Source: Terebella lapidaria
Lineage: Eukaryota > Annelida > Polychaeta > Terebellida > Terebellidae
Assembly: GCA_949152475.1 (NCBI GenBank)
Contig: OX424568.1
Coordinates: 3,695,667 to 3,759,666 of the forward strand
DNA: 64,000 nucleotides
Direction: 5' to 3'
Below, piece by piece: positions 18,101-29,200 of the stretch (position 1 is the first letter of the stretch; every line of letters begins with the position of its first letter). The notes beneath the pieces were generated by a model. The model searched no databases and was not told where the DNA came from. It worked only from the letters and a program-made list of their open reading frames with translations. The position numbers and the translations under genes were made by a program.

Positions 18101-19589
18101 AGATTTATAACTGGAACATCATGAAGGTGATTACCTTGAGTTTTAGAATAATACCATACACCAATTCGATGTGTCGTTTCTCGGAAATTTTCTCTTTCTC
18201 ACGTTTGAGATTGTGAAATTTGTTCTGTTGTTTGCAGAACGAAGTGAATGCCATCAAGTGGGACCCACAGGGAAACTTCCTGGCGTCGTGTTCAGACGAC
18301 ATGACGTTAAAGATTTGGAGTATGAAGCAGGATCACCACGTGCACAACCTACAGGCCCATAACAAGGAAATCTACACCATCAAGTGGAGTCCAACCGGTC
18401 CTGGAACCAATAACCCTAATGCGCCGCTCATACTAGCCAGGTATGGAACATTAGGGATTCACACAGCAATGTACACATACTGGATACCTAGGGAAGGGCT
18501 TAAAAATTAACAGGAGAGGCCTAGAAGTGGGAATTGTTTCATGTTACTTCAAAAGATTCCAAATCTTTCATTTATTTGGGAAAGTATGGAAGAAGACTGA
18601 TTGAAACATCAATGTAATGAATGCTTGATGACCCCTGTCGTTACTTGCCTGTTTCAGTGCGTCATTTGACTCGACGGTGCGGCTCTGGGACGTAGAGCAG
18701 GGCGTCTGTATCCACACCCTGACCCGACACCAGGAGCCCGTCTACAGCGTGGCCTTTAGTCCTGATGGCAAATACCTCGCGAGTGGTTCCTTCGACAAAT
18801 GTGTTCAGATCTGGAACGTCCAAGTACGTTTTCTGTTCCACTGATTGATATTGGGGAAGGAAATGAACATTGTGTGCTCTTGGTGTATCTGTCATAAGTC
18901 ATGTATTTACTTGTTACATGCATCAAACTGTACTTGAAGTTTTGAATAAGAGATGTCATGAATTGATAAGTAAAAGGGTTGTACGAATACATATATTGTA
19001 GTGTTTGGAAATTAAGTTTGTTTTATGCTTTTTCCTCTCGTCAGTCCGGAGCCCTTATACACAGCTATCGAGGCACGGGTGGTATCTTTGAAGTTTGTTG
19101 GAATCACGCGGGTGACAAAGTAGGAGCAAGTGCATCAGATGGCTCGGTATGTAAATACCTTTGGCATTTGAATAGCTTAATCTGTTTCTGAAATTTGTTT
19201 TAAATCAATTGACTAGCATATATTCGATGATATAGCGCCGATGATATAGCGCCAAATTTAAGAAAATCACTGCATAATGTACCTATAGCCTTCAATCCCC
19301 TTTATGAAGATTCAAATAACATAAATATGTGGATTGGAACACTCCAAGATCTTATTAGAAAGATATGAAGTGAATTACAAGGTTACGAAAAGTGAATGTT
19401 TTTTCGGAAAAGAGGGGAGCGCTCTACTATTAGGGTGCGTGCTACTATTAGAACCAATACGGTATGCCACTTAAAACAAGACAAATAATCCCTGTAAGAC
19501 TGGTTCAATAGGTGCGCAGTTTTTCCGTAGCAGGATTGAATCATCTGACAATACGATTGCAGGTGTTCGTGCTGGATTTGCGGAAATGA
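12166..19589 (+). CDS. TBL1: TBL1X/TBL1XR1-type WD40 corepressor subunit (complete, 13 coding exons)
   Basis: Exons: 12166-12223, 14817-14962, 15420-15570, 16014-16158, 16377-16515, 16641-16704, 16874-16971, 17185-17245, 17452-17573, 18238-18440, 18658-18823, 19045-19146, 19563-19589. The sum is 1,482 bp, giving 493 residues; human TBL1XR1 has 514. The start gives [20 protein letters not shown], the family's own N-terminus. Exons 1-2 hold the LisH motif ([19 protein letters not shown]); exons 2-3 the F-box-like segment ([20 protein letters not shown]). Exon 3 is followed by a short variable linker with IKQEP. Exons 4-13 encode the WD40 propeller ([41 protein letters not shown]) and end in VLDLRK. 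In animals the protein joins NCoR/SMRT-HDAC3 corepressor complexes in the nucleus and exchanges corepressors for coactivators. The last exon is only 27 bp. No defects are visible. Confidence 0.97.
12224..14816 (+). other. Long first coding intron of TBL1
   Basis: A 2.6-kb intron. Nothing coding is supported. It has several TTAACCCTTT words at 13384-13560 and 13978-13990, a GAGA run near 14000, and purine-rich G tracts near 13887. The short open frames in it have no domain content. Confidence 0.6.
15018..15199. mobile_element. 182-bp inverted-repeat MITE in TBL1 intron 2
   Basis: The element begins CAGTGGTCC and ends GGACCACTG. Imperfect internal repeats of TCTTATTTCACAGG/TCTTATCTTACAG run between them. 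It is non-coding. The termini look like those of a non-autonomous DNA transposon; the superfamily is undetermined because the flanks give no obvious target duplication. Confidence 0.6.
17605..17988. mobile_element. hAT-like non-autonomous element in TBL1 intron 9
   Basis: The ends are inverted: TAGTGTTCG at 17605 and CGAACACTA ending at 17988. The flanking octamers TTCCATAG (17597-17604) and GTTCATAG (17989-17996) agree at 6 of 8 positions, as expected of an ageing 8-bp hAT target duplication. The left end has nested TCGAGCGC palindromes. It has no coding capacity. It lies between the exons ending at 17573 and starting at 18238. Confidence 0.6.
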
Positions 19590-22310
19590 TGACGCCAATG
19601 GAACAAGAACATAGGCAGATGGGTGGACAGACGGACGGATGGACGGTCAACAATGGGATGGTGGCATGAAGCAGTCTACCTCAGCGTCTCCTCAACGCAC
19701 AAGCTTGACACAAGCCAAGGACTGTGTGACTGTCGCAAACTAGCCGAGAATCATCGCAAGGCCAGCTCAGAATCGTGCCAGGCTAACTTGAACCGCAGTC
19801 GAGTTATGGGTCGACCTAGCAGCTCCAGTCAACTGCTTCCTTCAAAAGAAGCCACTTCATAGCCATAATGGATCGGAACAGTTCTACACATCAGCTTCAT
19901 CTCTGTTCATCCCGCCGGTGTGTACGACACCATCTCGAACATGGATAATAAACTCTACCCATCATGTAATCATTCCAAAACATCTTCCTCATGATGTTGA
20001 CGTGGCCTGTTGCTATGGTGACCAGTATGTGACCCTGACTTTACCTTACCATGGTGACCTCCTGATATGCTACATGGCGCCTCCCGAGCGTGGCAACTCC
20101 GTTTTGGGTTTCGTGGGCGGTACTCAGGAAAAAGTCTATCACAGCCTGCGTAGATAACTGTCCATATCCTACGTTGTTTTCTTGAACACATTCACTGGTT
20201 ATACCGGCTTGCTAACCTCTCCCCTAACCTCTACCGGCTTGCTAACCTCTCCCCTGCTTAGTGATAGGACCTTTGTAAATCACTTCCTCCGCAGAATTGG
20301 CCGTCTGGTTGCAGCATCAAGTCCTGGTCGTGTCCAAAGTTAAAATGCTTTAATATTGATATACAATTTGACCAGTCTATGAATTAATGTCTTCGTATTC
20401 TATAGTGCTACACCCGTGTTGCTTACATTAGCTTACTTATCTTCGCAAGTCAATCGCATGTCCGCTATGTAATGGCTTGCCATCTTCAGTATATTTCTAT
20501 GTACAGTGGATTTTGGTGGTCACTCCAGCTATTATGACATATATTGTGAACTCTTTGTGGCAGCATAAATGTACTAATATAAACATATATAGTTTGAATA
20601 ACTGGCATTGTACGATAATCACCATGTCTGCTTTGCACAATATTGGAAGTAATGAACAGTTCATAGGCTGGTACCATGTTTCTTCTGCATTTATATGTTA
20701 TTGCATTGAATTGCTTCTATACTTTCTATCATTTAATGCCTGTGGATATCTGCCTAAATCATCAGGGTGTGATCCAGGCCCGATTTTAAATTTTCTCTAT
20801 CTAAATTCTATTCGAAATGTGTTTACTCTTTTCGATTTTTTTTCTGGGTAACAGATTGCATGAATTGTCCCTCCAAAGATATCAAGTTATTGATCATGTT
20901 GCTCAGCTACTGGTGAAAAAATGGTGATGAGTCATTTGAGAATAAACTGTTGTGATGTAAAAAAACAAAAACAAATCCGAGTAAAACACTGTATGATATG
21001 ATTGTGTTGTACCACGTAGTACCAGACGTAGGCTTGGTTACCGATTCGCTGGGATCTTGTGTAGTCTCTTGTAGCAAGTCTCCCCCGCGTACAAGCCTGG
21101 ACAGTATTCTGTGTGTCCGATTTTATCTGAAGTGAATGTACCGCCAGCGACGGACTGTGTCAGTCCTGGATCGTTGTTCAATTTGTTCGCGTCGTTTACT
21201 TCAGGTTTTACTTGTAAAATTGTTGATGAGATCTTCAAAAGATCTCGAGTGTGCCTGAGGATTTTGTACTGTTGTTGGCCATACCCCGTCTTGCATTTCT
21301 GTTTATATTTATCCCTGGGTCGAGTCGTCTGTTTTCGTCTTGTGCTTGAAACTACTAGTAATCCTTTTTACAATGCTGTGTGACCCTAATTTATGTGTAA
21401 TTGATCAGTAACTTTATTCAACATCGTCGCTTAAGTCAAGGTTTTTTTTGTTGTTTCACCGGAATTGTAGTGGTAGATCAGACAAGATCAGGTTAATATA
21501 GTTATAATACATATTGCCACAATGGAAATTATTTGCAGGAATCAAATAACCGATGTGTATCGGTCATTTGTGCTCTGTTCTTTATTAGCTGTTTCGATAC
21601 AGATTCAGGTATTTGTTGAGCCTAATGTTACTTCGCTTTAAAATGTTTGGGCCTTGTTATTTGCGTAAGCAGAAGTTGCACATGTCCCACGACAGTTAGA
21701 TCATGAACCTAGCTGTAAATATTTAAAACCGAATTCTAAATGGAGATTTCATTCTTTAGCTTATGTTGAACCCTTTTAAAAATTGATCGAAAATAATTAA
21801 ATCATGTTGATGTTGAAAGTGCCATACTCAATATACAAGTCATGTTTGTGGGTATATTTACATGATTGCTTGCATAAAAATCACAACCATTTCCAGCATT
21901 CATGTTACTGTAAGTACAAATTAAAATTTACCGATCTTCGCACCAAGCTCTCTCAAATGAACTCCTATTGCAAGCACTGCTTTCAAAAGTCTATTTTCGA
22001 TGAGAGTTCCCTCTGTATGTCAGTTTATCATGTTACTATTATGTACCTAACGTGTATAGAAACCTGTTCATATGAATTATATTATCGTGTATGAGACACT
22101 ACTGTTGCAATGACTGGCAGTAGTATCTCGAGTGAAGAGGTTTTATACTGCTAGCAGTTTCGTTTTTTGTAAGGAAAATGCTTAAAAATCACATATATAT
22201 AACATGGTACGTGAGTGAAGCTGTATACTACTTGGAGATTTCGTGAGAGAATGTGCCTACATGTAGATATTCTTCATGAATAAAATGCAAAAGGGTATGA
22301 ACATTTTCGT
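19590..22310 (+). other. TBL1 3' UTR and downstream sequence
   Basis: Follows the TBL1 stop. AATAAA occurs at 20941-20946 and 22279-22284. A 28-bp unit (ACCGGCTTGCTAACCTCTCC) is repeated at about 20200-20255, and a GGACGGAC-type minisatellite runs at 19622-19650. No coding exon is seen. The facing DUF229 gene has a minus-strand AATAAA (TTTATT) at 22314-22319, so the two transcripts may end almost on top of each other. Confidence 0.5.
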
Positions 22311-22319
22311 CTCTTTATT

Positions 22320-23204
22320 CCTCACAACATTGGAACCTGCACTCTCATCCACTTCGTCCTAATATCATTGCTCCTCTGAGCTATATAAATAACAATATAT
22401 TGCTGTATTATGGCAAATGTGAGAAAATATTGTGACCCAAGCAACCTTTAACAGCCGATACATACACAAACACCAGTACGTGGGTACCGGTAATACACTA
22501 TGGACCGGATTCTCGACACACTAATTAATGCTAGTGAGCTAATTGAAGTATTGGTACATGTTTGGAACATGCAACACAAGCGAGTTTACAGGTCGACACA
22601 CTTTATATATACATATTCAAAAATAAAAGTATACCTAGACAAATTTCCACCCATTTTCCATGGAAAAGGCTTTCATATCACATGTTTGTTTGTTTGTTTG
22701 TTTGTTCATTTATACCCTTTGCGTGGGATTAGAAAATATATACTTTGCTTCAGGGCACTTACCCAAGTTCACATTTATCGCAACAAAAATCATTTTATGC
22801 AGTAACCAGTACTGCAACATTGAATAACCGAGAGGCTACACATACAAAACTAGGATTTTCTGACACTGATTCAGTCATACAGAGGAATGTCAATTTGTTA
22901 CTGTCTTGCATTGGACTTGCACAATAATAACACAACACAAAGTGATAGGAAATGAAACATGGATTTCGTTTGCGATTGAAATAAATCTGACTGAAAATAG
23001 CATACAATGTCTGGTACATATTTTGCACGTTAACATGATACCTCTGCCTCTAGACACATAAATACAAATATATTACAAATTCTAATCTCCACGGTACCAA
23101 CACGACAACACAGGCAATGGGACCAAAGATTACATCTTGCCACACAGTATGCTATATCCATATACACTGTATGTGAAATGCCACTAAGTTCATGACTGTT
23201 GTGA
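22320..23204 (-). other. Probable 3' UTR of the DUF229 gene
   Basis: It lies just downstream (minus strand) of the DUF229 stop at 23205 and before the minus-strand AATAAA at 22314-22319. A (TTTG)n run sits at 22684-22706. No coding exon is seen on either strand. Confidence 0.4.
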
Positions 23205-26200
23205 TCACGTTTTGATGGTTTTACGAGCACCAGTTTTGCTTGCCGGTTTGGGTGTAGGTTTTGACAAGCATGAGCAATACTTTCTTAGATCAGGATGTGT
23301 TGATATTATGCAGTGTGGTTGGTCGCCGTATTTGTTTATCCGGCTGATGTCCCCCACAATCGCCAGTTTTCCCGTGTTGACCTCCGCTTGAATCGTGGCT
23401 TCGTACAAACCCTCGTTTGGACTCGTCTCCAGGGTTAACTGTTTTGACGTAAACAAAAGACAAATGTTTTTCTTTCGCCATGAAGGTACTTGCAGATATA
23501 TCTTCAGTGGAAAAATGACATTGCGAATGCGGTAAATAACAGTATAAAATTTGCAAGAGGAGTTGATACCTGGTAATGTAAGATATCCAACTTTATGGTG
23601 GTGCTGAAGTTGGCGACACGCTGGTCAGCATCTATGGACTTCAAGAACTTCAGTATCTGAGAGAAAAAGTTTGATACACATGTATGTATTGTAAGGGCAA
23701 CAGTATTGTCAGTACCAAGTATGACTTGATAAAAGTGTCTACTGATTTTATTCTAGAGAACTCACAAGGTTTTAAATTACATTGGTTTTTGTTTCACACA
23801 CTTGCTGTGAGCACAAGGACCACGACTCCTATTTTAGCCCTTTCTAAGTAGATGACTACCTTTTCATTGGGGAAGACCATCCAAGCATTCCTGATGTCGC
23901 GTAGAGTCAGTCTGTGACAGAGATCACTAACGATGCCGTTCTTACTGTTCATGTATTCGACTACAAAATCAGCCACGTCACGGACTTTGTAATCCTTCGG
24001 ATCCAACACCTGACATAGATTCATATCCTGGTCACTGATAGTGAGTGGACAATGAAACAATACACTACAATGGTAGTTCAATACTAGTATTTATAACCTC
24101 ATTTATGCATCTTCACTTATCAAGGTGTGTGAATTAATTGACAAATCTTTTGACAAAATGTGACATCTAAAGTTCAAATGACAGCAATCAATATGTTACA
24201 TTTTATATTGGCCCCAGCACTATATTATGGAGTAACCGAGGTACAAAATTCAATCTATCATACTATTGTAATGAATGATTCGAACTGATCAAGTTGCCAC
24301 CTCATATTTCATGCACGTGCACCAGTGCATTTGTATCCCGGCAGAATCGCAGGTCCTGTTTGGGGGTATGGCATTCAACAGACTGATACCGCGGTCCATG
24401 TGATTGACCGGCTTCTCCGCGTGGTACAAATTGATGACGGTTTTCAGCATTTCGTGCACGTCAAATGGTGTCGTCAGTCGGTCTGCGTTGTTCTTCAAGT
24501 TCTTCACCAGCTGGGGATGTGCTTCCTGTGAATAAAACATATTCTTTCCTCATGGAGTTCGAGTTTGTACAATACAGATCACTGCAATTAATAATATTGT
24601 TCTTGAGTCTAATCAATGACGTAAAACCCAGGACCAAACCACAAATCCCTTGAGCTCATTGCCCATTCTCTTGAAACATTATAAATCCAATACTCCAGTA
24701 CCTCTCAGAAACTTATGCGCAAGCACTGCAAGGTGTTGAAATTTGTCTTAATGATCTTGGATTTGACACTGATTTCATTTTGTTTACCTTAAATTTGTGC
24801 GGCAGAGCCAGTGACATCATCGGCAGCCTCTCCTCAAGTTTGCCCTGTGTTGTGTATCGCACCTTGCTATACCGTGCTCCGTGGTCGCCCATGACAATCA
24901 CAAGCGTGTTGTCAAGGTGACCGTTCTTCTTGAGGAAATCCAGCATGGCCGTCAGGTCTTTGTCTGCAATACAATCACACGTGCGCGTGTGGTTGTGATG
25001 AGATTTTCAAACAAGCTGAACTTCAAAAATGTCGAATAATATCATTTGTGTTTGGGATTTTACTAATCAAAACTTTATGTGCAATATACTGCACAATTAG
25101 GAGACTAAGGTCGAAACACAATATAACCATCGAAAAATGTCTAGTAAGCAGCATATTGTACTTTAGTTTGTACTTTATCCATCCAGTAATGGTACATGTA
25201 CTTTTATTTAAAAGTTGCTTTCAAATTAACAAAACCAGTACATAATTCCACAGAGTGATAATTCTGTTTCACTGATCGAGGGCCTCTACGAGTATTTTTG
25301 ATGTAAATACTAGTAGGTACCAGGCTTTGAGCAGTATGTCTGGGCAAGCGCTTTGAAAAGAAAACATATCATTACCAGCACTTTCCAATCCATGCATACT
25401 CACGAAAAGCCACCAAAGAATCTCACCTACATACTCCACTGGGTTATTGTCTGCGTGAGACAGTTCTCCAAGAAAACCAAACGCAAATTTGGGCGTGTTC
25501 GGATATTTGATAAAGAAGTCTTTTATGTAATCTAGTGTGTACTCGTGTTCGGTTTTCCCACCGAGACAGTACTGTGGGCTACCATCGTGTACAGTCGATG
25601 ACAGGGCAGCCTGAAATACATGAATACAGCATGTAGAAATAGTAAAACCCAACTTCAAATGCAGTGGATGGATAGATGTGGTTTCATTCAGGTTAAGTAA
25701 CAATACGCTTAAAAAATATAAATCATTTTGAACTTAATTAAGTCCAATCCATCAATCTTCTGTGAATGAATAGTCATGGACCAGCCTTTTGTCAATACAC
25801 CAACACAAACATTCTTGACTGTCCCCTCCAATCACCATACAAGTACTGTCACCATAGTAACAGACACCCCACCAGACCTGCCAGAAATGACGCATGTAGT
25901 GGTCCACAGGTGCTTCCTCGAAGCCGTTAAAACGCAGCTGGAAGGTGCCGAGACTCGGTTGATCCTCCGCGTAAAGCGTCACATATCCCGTTTGCTCGTA
26001 CTTGTTCCAGATAAACGGCAGGATGTCCACGAAGTGCGTGCCTTCCTTGTTCACTCGGATCTCAGGCAACTCAGTCTCAGCTTTACCTGTAGACAAACAG
26101 ATGAGGCCGAAGCTTTATACATTGAAACATGTACACAGCCTGTCACAAAAAAAAGCACATGAGGATAAGCACCCACTCTCCAAGATTATTTTCTTTAGAA

Positions 26201-29200
26201 TACAGTTTTCTAATCTGTCAGAAGAAATCAGCTGGGATGTGGGAATTGAAACCACTTCTCATGGTCAATTATTATGGGTTGTCTCTACATACAGGATTCA
26301 CTTTATAATCATATAGTAACTGTTTTATGTTCAAATATATTCATATTTGTATCCCCCGAACAAAGTTCGGCGGATACTATGGATTTGGCTTCGTCGTCCG
26401 CGTCCGCGCCCGCGTCCGCGTCCGCAGAGATTTTCTTGTGAACGCGCTACAGGCCGCAATTCTCACCCGATCACCATTATTTTTTGCAGGCACATATATA
26501 ATGGTAAGATCCCGACACCAATCGATTTTGGTTGCCGTGGCAACTGAATTGGTCGTTTGGGGACACATTTTGCATTGAAAACAGCCTGTTTGAGACACAT
26601 GGCTTGTGAACGCGCTACAGGCCGCAATTCTCACCCGATCACCATTATTTTTTGCAGGCACATATATTATGGTAAGATCCCGACACCAATCGATTTTGGT
26701 TGCCGTGGCAACTGAATTGGTCGTTTGGGGACACATTTTGCATTGAAAACAGCCTGTTTGAGACACATGGCTTGTGAACGCTCTACAGATGGCAATTTTT
26801 GACGAATCTCGATAATATTTGGAAGTGTTGTTGGGAAGGGCTGTCACACGAAACCAATCGTTTTTTAGAATGATCATATAAATATTAATATGTTAACAGC
26901 CTAACTTATTACAGAATTTTGAAATATCCATTTTGACATGTACGATCATTCCAATAGCCTGTACAGTGGAAGGTAATGACACTGGTTTCTTGTTCAGAAT
27001 GGAGAACTGAAGTTTTCAGTGAAAACAGGACAATATTACTGAATAAGTTAACATTAGTTTTATTAGTTAAGTCTATTATTGTCCACAATAAAAATAGTTA
27101 AGACGAGAAACGTTTATTATTAAGCTCAACAAGGTAAAGGTTTTGTCCAGTACAAATTTCATGGGTGTAACTGAATAAGTTAACATTATTTTTAATAGTT
27201 AAGTCTATTATTGACCACAATAAAAATAGTTAAGATAAGAAATATTTATTATTAACCTCAACAAGGTAAATGTTTTGTCCAGTACAAATTTCATTGGTGT
27301 AACCGAATAAGTTAACATTATTTTCACTAGTTAAGTCTATTATTGACCACAATAAAAATAGTTAAGTCTATTATTGACCACAATAAAAATAGTTAAGATG
27401 AGAAATATTTATTATTAAGCTCAACAAGGTGAAAGTATGTCCAGTACAGATTTCATGGGTGTACTGAATAAGTTAACATTATTTTTACTAGTTTAGTCTA
27501 TTATTGACCACAATAAAAATTGTTAAGACAAGAAATATTTATTATTGGGCTCAACAAGGTAAAGATTCTGTCCAGTAGACATTTTATGTCTGTAACCAAA
27601 TAAGTTAAAAATTTTTTTGCTAGTTAAGTCTATTATTGACCTCAATAAAAATAGTTAAGATGAGAAACAATTATTATTGAGCTCAACAAGGTTCAAGATT
27701 TGTCCAGTACAAATTTCATTGGTGTAACCGAATAAGTTAACATTATTTTCACTAGTTAAGTCTATTATTGACCACAATAAAAATAGTTAAGTCTATTATT
27801 GACCACAATAAAAATAGTTAAGATGAGAAATATTTATTATTAAGCTCAACAAGGTGAAAGTATGTCCAGTACAGATTTCGTGGGTGTACTGAATAAGTTA
27901 ACATTATTTTTACTAGTTTAGTCTATTATTGACCACAATAAAAATAGTTAAGACAAGAAATATTTATTATTGGGCTCAACAAGGTAAAGATTCTGTCTAG
28001 TAGACATTTTATGTCTGTAACCAAATAAGTTAACATTTTTTTTGCTAGTTAAGTCTATTATTGACCTCAATAAAAATAGTTAAGATGAGAAACAATTATT
28101 ATTGAGCTCAACAAGGTTAAGGTTTTGTCTGGTAGAAATTTCTGGGTGTAACCGAATAAGTTAACTTTATTTTTACATGTTAAGTCTATTATTGACCACA
28201 ATGAAAATAGACAAGAAATATTTATTATTGGGCTCAACAAGGTGAAGGCTTTGTCCAGTAGAGATTTTATGTTTGTGACCAAATAAGTTAACATTATTTT
28301 TTTGCTAGTTAAGTCTATTATTGATCACAATAGCTTTTTATGAAAACATTGATCAACTTTTACTTTGAATTTCAACTTGAGACCATGTTTGGCACAAATT
28401 ATGAGTTAAAATATAACTTATGGTGAAAAATTCGATCTGGCTCCAATTTCGTCATCTTGAAATGCAGTTTTGGTCAACTTTTACTTTGAATTTCAACTTG
28501 AAAGCATGTTTGGCACATATTATAAGTTGAAATATAACTTATGGCGAAAAGTTCTATCTGGCTCCAATTTCGTCATCTTGAAATGCAGTTTTGGTCAACT
28601 TTTACATTGAATTTCAACTTAATACCAAGTTTGGCACATATTATGAGTTGAAATATAACTCATGGCGAAAAGTTTGATCTGGGCCCAATTTCGTCATCTT
28701 GAAATGCAGTTTTGGTCAACTTTTACTTTGAATTTCAACTTGAAAGCATATTTGGCACATATTATGAGTCGAAATATAACTTATGGTGAAAAGTTCGATC
28801 TGGCTCCAATTTCGCCATCTTGAAATGCAGTTTTGGTCAACTTTTAGTTTGAATTTCAATTTGAAACCAAGTTGGGCAGGTATTATGAGTTAAAATATAA
28901 CTTATGACGAAAAGTTTGATCTGGCTCCAATTTTGTCATCTTGAAATGCAGTTTGGATTAACTTTTACTTTGAATTTCAACTTGAAACCATGTTTAGCCC
29001 ATACATGTATTATGAATCGAAATATAACTTATGGTGAGAAGTTCAATCTAGCTCCAATTTCGTCATCTTGAAATGCATTTTTGGTCAAATTTTACTTTGA
29101 ATTTCAACTTGGAACCAAGTTTGTAAAATATTCTGAGTTGAAATATAAATAGGTGAAAAGATTGATCTATCTGTATTTTCGTTATTTTATCAAACATGTC

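Noticed and set aside
25752-25877. Continuation of the DUF229 exon frame beyond 25878
   Set aside because: Family comparison and a CAG/GTCTGG donor in correct phase place the exon end at 25878; the rest reads into intron.
27045-28330. CRISPR-like regularly spaced repeats
   Set aside because: Units are contiguous 132-bp tandem repeats without unique spacers, in a eukaryotic intron.
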